A DNA stretch of 64,000 nucleotides, from assembly GCF_000247815.1 (NCBI RefSeq), contig NC_021683.1, positions 13,457,138-13,521,137 of the forward strand. The letters are read 5' to 3'. Each line of letters starts with the position of its first letter. Positions within the stretch are counted from its first letter, which is position 1. The translations under genes and the position numbers were made by a program. This document shows positions 16,001 through 30,800 of this stretch, piece by piece. The notes beneath the pieces were generated by a model. That model saw nothing but the letters and a program-made list of their open reading frames with translations. It made no database searches and was not told the origin of the DNA. The stretch comes from Ficedula albicollis. Lineage: Eukaryota > Chordata > Aves > Passeriformes > Muscicapidae.

Positions 16001-19000
16001 TCTGCTACCCACACATCCAAGAAGAAAGCCAGACAAAAAAAAGGTATAACTTTTACAAATTATAATGGAATTATAATGAGTCTCACTTATTTTAAGCTTA
16101 AGAAAAGACAAACATCTGTTACTAGTGTGTATTTATGATTTTTCCCTAAATACAGGAGGCTTTTAAAAATGTCTGTTAAATACAACAATACACTGCAAAT
16201 ACCTGAGTGGGCTTATAAACCTCAGGCCACACTTGGGGTTTTGGTGTCCAACAAGAACGAAGCAAATCACTCTGGACAAACTTGACCAGAAAAATTTCCT
16301 TTCTTGTTATACGAAAGAATAGAGAATGACATTCACTCTCCTTCTCCTCCCATCCTCCTCTCTCTCCTACCAACCAAATACCATTATGAACTACAAGCTC
16401 TATTTGCATGCAGGTTCCAAGAGGAGTTTTGAAAACTCTGTGCATAAGTACTCATTAAAGATACAGAAGTCTCAAACAACAGAAGTCTTCCATGTAGAAA
16501 TTTGTTTTCCTTAAAGCGACATTCCCATGGGCAGCAAGGATGAAGGCATCCCATGCAAGCAAGTGACTCTTGCTTTTGAGGTAAGGAAACCTGAGGAACA
16601 TTTAAGTTGGTAAGGACTGGCCTTGTGCAGGAAGACACAAGGCAGAGTGTCTAAGTTATATTGCTAAGTGATAAGGAATCAGTTACACTACATGGGAAAA
16701 GCCAAAGTCACAAATACAGCACCTGATAATAGAAGTTATGAGCCTTTCCAAAAGATTTCTTTGTTTTTCTGATTTAGTTATAATTTGTTTCCTTGAACAC
16801 TTTTGGATTTATCTACAGTAGTGGCACTGAGGTGCAATGACTGGTGTACAATTATAGAACCAGGTAGGCAAAATGATTGAACTGGCTAACTGCCATTTTC
16901 ACAGCAACTGGTTTTTTTTCTTGTGGATTTTTAGATCATATCCCTGCAGGAACAGATTGAGTGGAGTTTTTATATTGTTATTATGGCTGTTTTGATATTG
17001 CAGTAATGATTTTTTGATATTTGATAATAAAGCCTTGAGATAATAGCAGTGGAAGCCTCGGCGTAGCTTTCATAATCTATTGATTTTGTGGCTTTTTTCA
17101 GGGAGGTTTTTTTTCTTTGCTATCATTGGTTGTTCGGTTTTTAAATTATTTTTGTGGGGATTTCTCTCAGTGGTTTTTTCCTACCATACAGTGCTGCTAC
17201 ATATGAAGTATATGCACACAAACAGTGTGCTTATTTCGTCCTGTCAAGTGCTACTAACCAAATACAAATACAGCCCACATTTGGTCCTGCATCACAAAAT
17301 TCAGTGATAGCTTTGTTTCAGCTACATAAAAAGCTGGATTAGACACTACCTGAGAATTTCTGGATGATTTTGATACCATGTGATTATACTCCACTCTTTA
17401 ACTCAAAATTAGACAGAGAGTAGGTTCTAGGAATGACTATAATTTATATCTCTAAATCATAGTCTCTCTAGAACAGGAATGGTATCACTGTGTGTAATCT
17501 GCAAAACACTCTGACTATTTTGGCAGGGAAGGCAGAATTCGGTGACAGATTAGTAATTACCACTGTGAAGCACAGAGGTAGAGACGTGCCTGTGAGGGAG
17601 AGGAGCCCTGTGCTCCTGCAGCCTCCCACTCCTGGGAGCAGCTGGATCCACTGGTGCACCCTCGCCAGCCAAGAAGCTGCTCCTGCCCTGCCTTGACCAA
17701 ATTTAGCCTCGTGCTGGTGAGTGGCCAGCCCTGGTTTGTCCATCACTGCTGCCAAGCAGATGGCACTGGCTGAGTTTTCCTCACCTTTGCTCAGCAAGAG
17801 CTCTAATTTGTGTGTCCTTCTGCTCCCCAGCCAAAAGTGGCCACGAAGTCTTACAGGCATGTATTTATTCTTGGGACTTAAACAGCTTTTTTAACTCTGA
17901 CTGAGGTTGACTGACAGGCTCAAACGTTCCTGTAAGGCAATATGACAGAAAAATAAGAACAGACAGACAGACAGTAATGGCATGACCCTCATTTCCTTAG
18001 GAAACCAGGCTAAAAATGAAAATGTGACCTGAGACCCTTTGCTGAGGGCTTCCCCTTTGAAAACCAGGATGAGAAAGATATTTCCTGGATCAGAAGAGAC
18101 ATGTGGAGATTACTATATTCCTGTGACTATATTAAAGGAGTCAAGGAAAGAAACTAATTGTGAATAACTTTTAAGTCCTCCTAAATTACCATTATTATTA
18201 AAAATTATTAATAACAATATTATTGTATTTACTTTTCAAAGGAAAAAATGGTGTCATGGTACAGTTAGAACCAGACAGGGATACTTTGGGGACAGAATTC
18301 AGAGGATTCCCCTGTCCAGGGCACAGACTGAGGTGGGGGTTGCTGTCCCACAGTGGGCTGAAACCATGCAGCAGGTAAACACAACTGAGAAAGCAGGCTG
18401 GGGTCACTGTCCCCTCCCCAGGCAAAGGATGCACACAGCAGAGGGGGTCCCATTTTTGCCTCAAATAACAGAAGGGTGTGGAGCGAGCTCAGGAGAGGAA
18501 ACTCCATGTCCTACCCAGATTCCCCTCACCTACACACTGTAGTAGCTCCCAGGCAGTTTGTAACCCCTTAGGTGGGTGCTGTGCATGACTGGACTTTAAA
18601 GCTTTATTGGAGCTCTCCAGTCAATCCAGCACTGACCTTGAGAGATCCTCTCAGATGTGCTGGCAGTTGTGTAGTTGACTTATTTCCATACAAGGCACTA
18701 AACCCTTGCTTATTGGAAAAGTCATTCAGTCTGTTAGAATTTGCATGGAAAAATACAAATATTTCATAAGGACAAGTGGGCAGATTATTCTCAGGGTATT
18801 GATTCCACATTTTGGTCTGCTGAAAACCTGCTGCTACATATACCTCCCTACTGGAGAGGCTGAGCTAGGGGACCATTTCTGAGAGAGGCTCTGGGGATTT
18901 ATTGATCCCACATGAAAACACTAACCATGAAATAGCAAAGATTGAGCATGCTGTTACCACTATCATTTACATAAAAAGGCAACACTTCAGTGTTGGGAAG

Positions 19001-20439
19001 CCAGGACATTTCAGAACATTAAGAGAGCTGTCCCTTACCACATGCAGCAGGGCAGCAAGTCCCTCGGGCTTCTCATTTTCCAGCATCTAGGAACTGGAAC
19101 AACACACTCAAAATATTGTCTATATTGTTGTCTGTGACAAGTAAGTTAGCAAATGTATTTGCCATAATAGATAGATGCTGAAAATGAAACTCCTATTTCC
19201 AGCAAACCTACAGAGTAATGTTTTCTGTCTTACTGGAGAATAGCATCACTTAGGGAATTTGAAACGGCTAATTGGTTTTCTATTTGATTCTTGTCATCAA
19301 TTGAAGTTAATTCAATTAATTTCAATCAATTTTTAAAATCAAATTCTTGTAAAGTTTCCTTCCTCCTGACATGCTAGTTTTGTGAACTGCAGTTCTCAGT
19401 TCCTCACAGATGGGATTCAACAAGGGATCTCAGGTCCATGAAGTACTTTACCAACCAGGGTCCTGAAACACAACAGACCCTTAAATGCCAGTTTGGCCTG
19501 CTGAGAGAGCAGTGAATTCACTCCACATCTGATGAGAGGATTCAAATCATCAGTTCAGTGAGAGAATCTTTCTGTTGTGGGGATGAAAAGCTCAGGGGAT
19601 CTCACTCATGCTCAGTGGTCTTGTAATTAAATGTTACACACTTGATGAGCATTGCATTGCAAGCCTCAAGGCTAATTTACATGTTACCACCAAAATGTCT
19701 TATTTTATTTTGCTTGTAAAAATACTACACAGGCATCATTGCATGTCACTGCAAATGGTTTGTATCAATGATGCTTGGGTGATTCAAATTTACTAAAAGC
19801 TGTACATAATTACTGCTAAAAAGCCCTGTACAGAACCAATAATGCATCCTCTACAATTGCTATTTTATGACTAAAATGGCTTTCCTGATGTGACTGACAA
19901 TGTTAGGATAAACAAGCAGCCTGCCAGCAAATAAAGAATAGCTTTGTGGGGAAATAAAGTCGTTTGATTCAATTATAGTATTACATGTATCATTAAGGTG
20001 TGTCGCTTTCCTGAGAGTTGCCCATAATTCACTACAGGAAGACAGGGTTGGAGAAAAGGGAGAAAAAGTAAAGTAAATAGGAGCTCATTGTAAGAATGGT
20101 AAGAGATATGATGTCAATATAAGGTATTTACTGGCACATTTAAATGCTTTATGTTGTAAAAGTTGTTTTTAGAGGTTTGAGACACATGACTCATGTCACT
20201 CTTTACTCAAGACAAGTAAAAAAAGAAGCTTGTCCGGACTGTGAGATCCATTTAGCACATATGCCTTAATCAGTTTCATGTTCTGAGGAGATTATTCCAC
20301 AAATAGCATTTCCATGCAGGCATATCAGGTGGACTTAACTACCTTTTCTTTTAATTTTCTCTTTCTTTAACACTCTTTAATACTGACTTCAAAGCAATGC
20401 TAGAGCACTGCAACACCATTTATTGGAATATATTAATAA
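13084..20439. other. Non-coding DNA, no gene recognised
   Basis: No frame above 130 codons and no recognisable domain. 19271-19340 is dense in overlapping AATTGA/AATTAA cores. A short (ACAG)n run lies near 17960. Confidence 0.65.
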
Positions 20440-20600
20440 TAATAAATCACAGTTTCATTCAACAAATTCCAGCTCTTAGAAGGATAAACAACCTTCTGCA
20501 GATGCAGAAGAAAGGCAGAGAAATATTAGATGACTTACCCACAGTCTGCAGCAGGTGAGTGAAAGAATTATATATAGAACCTCTGGCCTTTCTTCCAAAT
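20440..20600 (+). mobile_element. MIR-like (CORE-SINE) remnant, sense
   Basis: The stretch follows the MIR consensus in order: CAGATGCAGAAGAAAGGCAG for the CAGATGAGGAAACTGAGGC part, TGACTTACCCACAGTC for TGACTTGCCCAAGGTC, GCAGCAGGTGAGTG for CAGCTAGTAAGTGG, then AGAACCTCTGGCC for GAACCCAGGTCTG. The core is 20496-20597; the 5' limit is a guess. MIRs are ancient tRNA-derived SINEs, and low-copy relics are known in birds. Alignment was done by eye. Confidence 0.6.
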
Positions 20601-21761
20601 AATCTTGCCCGTGTTTGTGCCACAGTAAAATGATTTTGCATATGTCCTGTCTCAGAAATATGAAAAATATATGCAATATGCAAAGCAGCCAATTGGACTG
20701 CCTTTTGGAATATATCATCATTTATGAACAGTGCATCTTGAAACCTAAACAGATTGTGTGCAATTAATTGCAGACTGTCAAAGACACAGCACTTTACTGC
20801 CAATTTGTAAATAAACCCTGGTATGCAAAAGGGCTGAGGCAAGTGAGGTGAGTTTCTGTGGATAAAGGGAAGGCAATGCACAAATGCAATGCAACACAAT
20901 TTTTACACTTCAGCCTTTAAGAATTTTGCTGACCCTGGAAGAAAATGGTATGGTGCAGAGTCATTCAGTGCAGCTAGGTTTCTCTGTAGGTAGATACTTT
21001 ACATAAGAACTAAATGAAGAACTCCCAACTTACTTGAGATGCAAATATAATAAAGCAGTTATGTGAGAAAAGAAAAATTAACTTTTAATTAAAACCTTGG
21101 AAAATACATGTGCATTTTTGTACCCTAAAGATGTGCTGAACAATGGTGATGATGATGTGCAAACAAAGCAGATTCCCTTTATGTCCTGATTATGACCCTC
21201 AAATGATTTTTGTTATAAATATGCCCCTGCTGGTGGCTGGCCAATACCTGACTGGATTCCTTATCTGGTGCTGCTCCCTTTGTATCACTGCTGTTGCCAT
21301 CCTGCTTCTCCCTGCTCCCCTCACATATTCAATAAATACAATATGTTTGGTGCCACTGCTGATCTGCTGAGCCAGTCAGTGGCCAGCCCAGTGACTCAGA
21401 CTTGGTCTCAGCTTCAAAAGAAAAATGATGATGATGTCTGTCTTTCTAGGTTTGAACCCCCCTGGTGAACAGCATCACAAACGTGGTACAGACCTCCAGT
21501 AATTACTGAAACAGCAGTTTGTCACAAGCTGCCTGCAGCACTGATGGACAATCTGCTGGTGGATATAGTTAGAGGAAGGAATAAGTAAGAAAATATGATA
21601 TTTGTGACAGACTTAACTTGGATTTTTTTGTTGTAGGGGATGAAATGTACCTGTGGAGGCAGGGTTGATGAAGAACCAGGTATTGATATTCATTAACTGA
21701 TGAATATACTGATATTCATTAACTATTCTTTCCACCACTGTGCTATTTAATATACATCCAA

Positions 21762-21795
21762 AATTACTCCAGTGTAAATAAGAATTTGGCCCAAG
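21762..21795 (+). repeat. Possible scrap of an ancient amniote interspersed repeat
   Basis: ACTCCAGTGTAAATAAGAAT followed by TTGGCCCA resembles the tail of an old repeat common in amniote genomes, where a GTGTAAAT block precedes an AATTTGGCCC or AATCAGGCCC end. The match is short and from memory, so the family is not assigned. Confidence 0.3.
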
Positions 21796-22800
21796 TAGCA
21801 GTGACAATTACACAAAGTACAATTTGTATCTCCTCAGAAGTTCATCTATATCAGCAGTTTCCAAAACAAGTAGATCTAGCCCCTGAGGAAGAGGAGCTCT
21901 CCCTGCATAGCCCCGACACCCTTCACACTGGTCATGTTCCAACGCTCAGCAAACAAAAAAAACCTCTTCCCCATTCCCCTGAGCCTTGTATCTGGCCCAG
22001 AGCTTACTGCAGCAATACAGGCACTTCCCTGTGCTCTGTGAATCCCAGAAAACCCCACAATATAAATGTCCTCCTCAGGTGAAACAATTTTCTTTATTCT
22101 TTTCCTGCCCGAATCTTGTAGCACAATTGGAGTTCCGGAAATGATACAAAACACTCAAGTCCATGGATGGTGAGGTAAAGGTTGAGAGGAGATGGAAGAA
22201 AAAGTGGACTCTGAGTCTGACAAATTTTGGATGGAGCGTTACAGGGAAATCAGCGCACCAAAAAAATGTTGTTGTGGGGGGAACCATAGGTACAGCTGGC
22301 TGCAAAATTAGAAATCTAGAATTGAGGGGACAGAATTCACTGCTTAACCCCAGGCAAGTTAATAGTGACTTTTTATTTCACACCTTCATATTTAAACACT
22401 GTTGCTCCGATTAGTCAATGGAAGTCGTTTTGTTTTCTTTGAGATGTATTCTTTCCTCTGCAAGTCAAGGTGGTTTGCTTCCGGGATTTTTTTTTTTTTT
22501 TTTGTTAAACTAGATTGCTCTTGGCTCCAGGGGTAGCAGATTTCCATCAGAAATGGCACAAACAGCTACGCTCCTCCAGCCTTTTCTAACTCAAACTTTC
22601 AGAATCGCGTGCCCACATCCCCTAGTTAGTTCTTTTGTTTGTTGTGCTGCTGGAGAGTGCTGGCTCTCAGAAAAGGCTCTCCGGTCTGCGGCTCTCGGGT
22701 TTTGCCTCTGGAGCGGCCCTGGCCCGCAGCTTTGCCGCGGCCGGGGCGGCCGCGGAGGCTCAGCGCCCGCCGGGACCGCAGGGGGCTGCGGGGCACGGCC

Positions 22801-23530
22801 GGGGACAGCGGGGGACAGCGGGGGACAGCGGGGGACAGCGGGGGACAGCGGGGGACAGCGGGGGACAGCGGGGGACAGCGGGGGACAGCGGGGGACAGCG
22901 GGGGACAGCGGGGGACAGCGGGGGACAGCGGGGGACAGCGGGGGACAGCGGGGGACAGCGGGGGACAGCGGGGGACAGCGGGGGACAGCGGGGGACAGCG
23001 GGGGACAGCGGGGGACAGCGGGGGACAGCGGGGGACAGCGGGGGACAGCGGGGGACAGCGGGGGACAGCGGGGGACAGCGGGGGACAGCGGGGGACAGCG
23101 GGGGACAGCGGGGGACAGCGGGGGACAGCGGGGGACAGCGGGGGACAGCGGGGGACAGCGGGGGACAGCGGGGGACAGCGGGGGACAGCGGGGGACAGCG
23201 GGGGACAGCGGGGGACAGCGGGGGACAGCGGGGGACAGCGGGGGACAGCGGGGGACAGCGGGGGACAGCGGGGGACAGCGGGGGACAGCGGGGGACAGCG
23301 GGGGACAGCGGGGGACAGCGGGGGACAGCGGGGGACAGCGGGGGACAGCGGGGGACAGCGGGGGACAGCGGGGGACAGCGGGGGACAGCGGGGGACAGCG
23401 GGGGACAGCGGGGGACAGCGGGGGACAGCGGGGGACAGCGGGGGACAGCGGGGGACAGCGGGGGACAGCGGGGGACAGCGGGGGACAGCGGGGGACAGCG
23501 GGGGACAGCGGGGGACAGCGGGGGACAGCG
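22801..23530 (+). repeat. Minisatellite: 73 perfect copies of GGGGACAGCG
   Basis: The 10-bp unit GGGGACAGCG is repeated 73 times without a single mismatch over 730 bp. Related degenerate units lie before it (GGGGCACGGCC) and after the following C run (GGCACAGCGGGGCTGAGG), so the locus is naturally of this repeat type. Each unit carries a G4 run on the plus strand, so G-quadruplex formation is plausible. The unit is 10 bp, so all three frames remain open and give spurious GQRGTAGDSG-type proteins. The exact copy number may be an assembly product. Confidence 0.95.
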
Positions 23531-23544
23531 GGGCTGGGGGGCAC

Positions 23545-24692
<1,148 letters not shown>

Positions 24693-24880
24693 ACAGAGGG
24701 GCTGGGGGGGCACAGCGGGGCTGAGGGGGCACAGCCGGGCTGCGCTGCCCAGCGCTGCCGGAGCCGAGCCCCAGTGGGTGCCGGGTTAGGCTCCCCCAGA
24801 GCCTCAAACAACGCCTTCAATACCCGGGGCGCTCACAAGATGGAAATGTGCTGTGTTATGATTTCAGCAAGCAGCAGGTG

Positions 24881-26517
24881 AGCGCTGGACATAGTGACAG
24901 CCCGCCCACCCCTTTCTGAAGAAACTCACTGGGCATCCTGAGCAATCCAGCCTTAGCCCCTGACCGTGTTCATTAGAGCTGTTTCGGTGCACTGTGATAA
25001 ACGCAGAGATCACTGTCCGTGAAAAGCAGAGGTCAGTAAGCAGTGTCCGTGTGCCGGCTGACACATTTAACCCACAATTACCAGGCTAGGGATTTTCAGA
25101 TGAAAGTCAGGAGAAATTGCTTGGTATTCAGGGTTTTGCCCCCCTTTTTCCTGTCTGCCACTGAAGTAATCATTTTCAGTTGAGTATTTTTGTATTTATC
25201 TGTAGTTGCCAGCGTCAGTTCAACCCGTTCCTATTACCCCTGCAGGTGCTCGTAGAAATTGAGGAGACCTGCACCACCCGTGGCTGCTGCCAGCAGGACT
25301 CTGCAGTGTCCCCAGCTCTGGTCGGGTACCAGTGTTGGTGAGGCACAGTGGTGGTATCTTGGGATTCAATGTGTATGTCATGTATGCCACAAAGATTTTG
25401 GAGGGTAGAATAGGGAGAATCTTTTCTTTTCTTTAGAAACAGCTTGTCTCCTCCATCATCCCTTGACATTTGCCCCTCACAACAAGCCTGGGGTGCAATG
25501 TGCACTTCTCTCCCCGACAAAGGCTCTGCTCCTTTTGGGAAAGGCTTCCAGAAGGATACAGACAGTACTGAAATCCCACTCAGCCTGCTTCCTTTTAGCA
25601 GCCCTACTCGACTCTCCTGCAAGAACAGAGAGGAAAAATCCTTACTCCCAGGAGTAAGGTCCTCCATTACCATGTCACAAAAGAAAACAGGCTGCTTGGT
25701 AGCCAAGGAAAACTGCTGATTTTAAACCTGAGATAAAGCTCTATCATTTACACTAAAGAGCTCACTGGTGGGGACTTTGTAAAATTATATGATAAAAAGT
25801 AGCTGTAGTCAGTGTTGGATGGAATTTACTATTTTACTTTTTTTGCTGAAGATAGACATAACTACTAATCATTTTCCCATTCAAACCTAAAGAGAAATAA
25901 GTGCAGGAAGAACTGTCCCAGCAGAAGTTCAAAGATCTTCTAAGTAATCCATTATTTTTTTTTTAATGAGTTGGTCTAAATTCTTCTGAGAAAGGCTATA
26001 GACACTTTTAACTGCTGAATAATAAATAAGGCAGTCAGAAGAAGCCCTGAATGAAATGAAATATTTCAAGATTTTAATTGTTTGTGACTTACAGTTAAAA
26101 GTTAACCTTCCAGATATGATAGTCCTGTCAGATTTGATTTCTGATGGGAGAATGCCCTGGGATGCACCCTGGGGTAGCCCTGTGATAGTTTCTGAGCCAG
26201 GTATCACATGTGCCCAATATGTGCAGTGAATAAAGGGAGGTATCTAATAGCCTTTGTTATTGTGGACTGTCAGAGCAGGAAATGACAAGTGTTAAGGAAA
26301 TCTCTCAGCTACTGTAGGTTACAAAGGCCTAAGCCATTTGTTCTGAGCCAGAATAAATGAGTCTGGCTCGAGAGAGCAACTCTGCTATAAAGTAGCAAAA
26401 AATGGAAAAAAACAAAGGGGTGAAAGCAAGCCACTAGGAATAAAGATGTCTCCAGCTAAAGGGCTGGAAAACTAACTCAGGTTGGCACACATGTGAGCTA
26501 TGAATGAAATTAGAGCA
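24881..26517. other. Non-coding DNA between CpG island and 686-bp duplication
   Basis: The longest frame (25215-25706 minus, 163 codons) has no domain I recognise, and the plus strand is open over part of the same place. I treat it as chance. Confidence 0.6.
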
Positions 26518-27203
26518 GGTTTTTTTATCCTTTTTTTTTTTTTTTTCTCTGCCTACTCCATTTGAGGTTTTAGCCTCCACACAATCACTTGTTCAACACC
26601 TGGAGAGATGCAATACAGTGCATGGGGCTCATTGCCTGTGAGCACTCACTGCTGCATGCACACAAGAAAGAAGTCCTAATGAAATATTCCACGTGGTTGT
26701 TGTCCCCCTGCAGCCTTGTTTTCTACCTGGGCCAGCTGTGTTTCTGCAGTGCTGTCTCAGCCACCTCATCCTCTGAAAGGTCATGGATTTGTGTCTTTAA
26801 CTGATCCCTTTAACCACAATTTGGGAAGGGCTGCTGGGGTGTGTGACAGGCACTAATCCCTGAGCAGGAACAGCCCAAAGGAAACAATGAACACGGACAC
26901 TTGGCTGTGGGTTTAGTGCTGCCAAAAATAAAAGGACAGACAAGAGGGAGAAAGTATTTAGCCAACAGGAGAAAAGTGTGTGGAATGGACACATGAGGGA
27001 CAGCTGGTTTATGGGCTGCCACTGAGGTATTTTCCAACTCCATGAGTCCTGCAAGCACTGGGAGTATGAGAGACTGACAAAAAGGATCGGTTTGAGAGAC
27101 TGCAAAGTGGCTGAGAAGCTGGTCTTGCATGCAACTGATCAAAATTATTGTAACATTTCCAGAACACATCGCATTTTCCATGAAAATATAGTAAAATCTG
27201 TGG
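26518..27203 (+). repeat. Tandem duplication, copy 1 (686 bp)
   Basis: The copy starts at GGTTTTTTTATCC plus a T16 run (26531-26546) and ends at AAAATCTGTGG. The same 71-, 102- and 123-residue open frames appear in both copies at an offset of 686, which shows identity, but none resembles a known protein. Confidence 0.95.
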
Positions 27204-27889
27204 GTTTTTTTATCCTTTTTTTTTTTTTTTTTCTCTGCCTACTCCATTTGAGGTTTTAGCCTCCACACAATCACTTGTTCAACACCTGGAGAGATGCAAT
27301 ACAGTGCATGGGGCTCATTGCCTGTGAGCACTCACTGCTGCATGCACACAAGAAAGAAGTCCTAATGAAATATTCCACGTGGTTGTTGTCCCCCTGCAGC
27401 CTTGTTTTCTACCTGGGCCAGCTGTGTTTCTGCAGTGCTGTCTCAGCCACCTCATCCTCTGAAAGGTCATGGATTTGTGTCTTTAACTGATCCCTTTAAC
27501 CACAATTTGGGAAGGGCTGCTGGGGTGTGTGACAGGCACTAATCCCTGAGCAGGAACAGCCCAAAGGAAACAATGAACACGGACACTTGGCTGTGGGTTT
27601 AGTGCTGCCAAAAATAAAAGGACAGACAAGAGGGAGAAAGTATTTAGCCAACAGGAGAAAAGTGTGTGGAATGGACACATGAGGGACAGCTGGTTTATGG
27701 GCTGCCACTGAGGTATTTTCCAACTCCATGAGTCCTGCAAGCACTGGGAGTATGAGAGACTGACAAAAAGGATCGGTTTGAGAGACTGCAAAGTGGCTGA
27801 GAAGCTGGTCTTGCATGCAACTGATCAAAATTATTGTAACATTTCCAGAACACATCGCATTTTCCATGAAAATATAGTAAAATCTGTGG
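27204..27889 (+). repeat. Tandem duplication, copy 2 (686 bp)
   Basis: Second copy of 26518-27203. The only difference I see is the T run near the start (T17 against T16). The sequence then continues uniquely from CTATTGTATC. As with the 817-bp pair, a poly-T run sits close to the duplication start. Confidence 0.95.
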
Positions 27890-30800
27890 CTATTGTATCT
27901 TGGTCTTCACACGGCTCATCACGAGATTTTCATTTCCTGGTACCTAAAGGTTTGTCTACCTGTCTCCCTTCCATCCTGCCATCCCTTTGTACCCAATACA
28001 GAAGTGCAGAAGAGTTGCTCTTGCTGCTTTTCCCTGAGAAGAGTAGCCACTAGAGGGAAAGATGTCCATGGAAAATTCCCCTCAGCACCTCTGGGACTCC
28101 CTTCATAAGTAAAAAAAAAAAAAGAATCAGAATTTTACCCAGCATTTGTAAGGTGATCTGATTTATCCTTTCAGATAAAGTACATTGAATGAGATTATTT
28201 TTAGTATTGCAATTGCATCGTACATCATGAAACACAGCCAAAATTAAGGGCCAGGAAAAAAAATCATTGGCTAAATTACACAGAAGAGATTGGATTACCT
28301 GTTCAAACAGAGCTCTTAATTCTGTGTATAAATAGAATACACAAACACTAGTGCACTGCAGTAGAAAATAAAACCAGCCAACAGCCCCTAATAACCCTTA
28401 ATTATTAGGAGTTTCAGTTAACATTTGGACAGCTTTGGTCTTAATTCTCTCAAGTTTGAAGAGGCAGCATGACCGAGGTGGCCCCATTTACAATGACAGT
28501 GAGCTCACACGCTGTTCCAGCCCGTGCTGGCTTTAGCTGAGCCTTCTCTGGCAGCTTGGGCTGGGATTTTGCCCTGTTAAAATATAATTACCTATCTGAA
28601 TGGCAACTGATTTCCAGTTTGAGCTATTCATTTGTAACAATGCATTTGCTTTGACAGAAGTCCATGATGAGAAAAACAAATGGAGCTCATGACCTTGGCA
28701 TCATTGCTCACGTAGGAAGTGTTTGTACTTGAAAGAAAATCTGCTGATATTCCACGCAAGTAATAAACTATCTCATCATCAGTCAATACAGAAACAGAGA
28801 CCTGTTGTTGTGCATGCCATAAGTAAATGTAGCTGTAAAACAGACATCTCAAGGTAAGACTGAAATCCAGTATTACTTAAAAAAAAGAAAAAAAGGTTGC
28901 TAGGGCTATACTACACATGGATGTTTACGATTGTATAAACCAGAATGTTTAATATTTGTCTTAAGGATGGAGTTTTCAAATGCCCTTAGCAGTGAGCTAA
29001 TATTCTTTCCCATTTCTAAAGTTGCCCCGTGTAACATATTTGTGAGATCAGAAGTCAAATACTGTATTGCAGGCAGGCAGTAAAATGCAGCAGATAAAAT
29101 TTAATATTATGTTATCTTAATAAGCTCTGTTGCTCTTCAAAATATACAAGCCCTAACACCTGTGTAGCCCAAGGATCCTTCAAGATAGATAATTTGATAC
29201 CAATTTACTGCTTTTGGTTAGGACTGTGTAATTCTTTCCCCTTTCATCTTTGTTTGTAACTACCTATCCATCAAAAATTCCCACTCCTGAGACTCAGGTT
29301 TCCCAAAAATGTGAGCTGCAAGAGCTGAATTTTTATTTCAATATTTTATCAATTTTTTTTAACATTTCAAAACACATGAAGGCACAGGGAAAACACTAAG
29401 CTTATTTTGTTTGATATTCTCTAGCCAGAAGCGAGATCTAAAAGTAAAAATCAGAACTCTTTTTCTGTAGAACAAAGTGCATGATTAGTGTTGGTAAGCA
29501 ACCTGGTTTCATTTGATCAAATAAAATTAGAGAAGATTGAGACAGGAATATACATGAAAGATCAGGTGGCTGCTATCAGGCACACACCTGGCAAAGCACA
29601 GGCACTCTCTGGGTGTCCATCCTTGGCCTGGTGCTGTTCTCCCCCGGCCCCCAAACCTGTGTGTGCTGGTTTTTGTTTTTTCTCTGCTGAGTACAACCTG
29701 CACAGGCAGGCAAGTGGCACAGCAGGTCCTGGGCCTTTTGTATTCTACAGTGTGGAGCATTACAGATAATTCTGCTGGATGGCACCCTAGCCGTGCATCT
29801 GCTCCTGCTGAGCACTCTCTCAGTGAACTCAGCCTGTCTTGAGATACCTTAATTGCTTGCAGTGGAAGCTGAAGGTGACACCATAAGCAAATCACCATAA
29901 ATACACGCAAACCTGTCTCACAACAGCAAATCAGATGCTTCTAGATAGAACACTGAATGGATCAGCAAGAGCTGTTTCGCTCTAAATCTCATTTTCACAC
30001 ATCTTCAGACTTTGTACGGAATCCCAGCAGGTGCTTGGGAAGACAAGTATCTTAAGTTTATATGGGCATATATAAACCCCCAAATTGCTTTTTGCTGCTT
30101 ATAGTTCATAAACTAATATAGCAGTGAACAAACTGCATTTTCAGAATTGTGAACAAACTCCAGTTGTGGGCCAGATCTTGCATTTCTTACTCAAGAAGGA
30201 TTAAATCAAAAGGCAAGTAGTCTGTGAAAAGGTGAATTTATACACAGTGAGCTAAATTCTTGCTAAATTATTCTCTTGAAGGAAATATAAAGGTTTCCAG
30301 TAGATTTCTCTGTACGTATTTTCAGAGAAGCTTATGCTTGTTTCCCTTAGAGACTTTCTTCATGAGTGAAGCTGAAATTAAATGCATAGTGACATTGAGT
30401 TTTAAGGATGATTTTCCTAAAACAGGATTAAGGCTCACTGACAGTGTAATGGAGGGCAGGTAATGCTGCTGCTTTGTGGCTAAACTATATTTTGATTTCT
30501 ACAGATAAAAGTTCAGCTCCTATGAGCTTTAAGCTTGCTTCTGTAAGAGGTAAAAACAGGTTATTTTGGTCTCTCTATAGTTCTTTTGCTGGAACAAAAT
30601 AAGAAACTCTCTCATGGTCTGAGCAGGATAGTAACCACCACTGAAGTGGTGCTTCAGGGGCTTAACAAGGATCATTCAATTATTTTTCTCCCTCCAGATT
30701 ACTTCCAAGTTGATTGGCTGGTTTTTTGTTTTCTTTTTTTCTTTAACCTCAGGTGAAACATTAGAGGAGTTCTATAAACTCATAGTCTGCAGCCAATCTG

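Noticed and set aside
25215..25706. 163-codon minus-strand frame
   Set aside because: No recognisable motif, and the plus strand is open over the same stretch.
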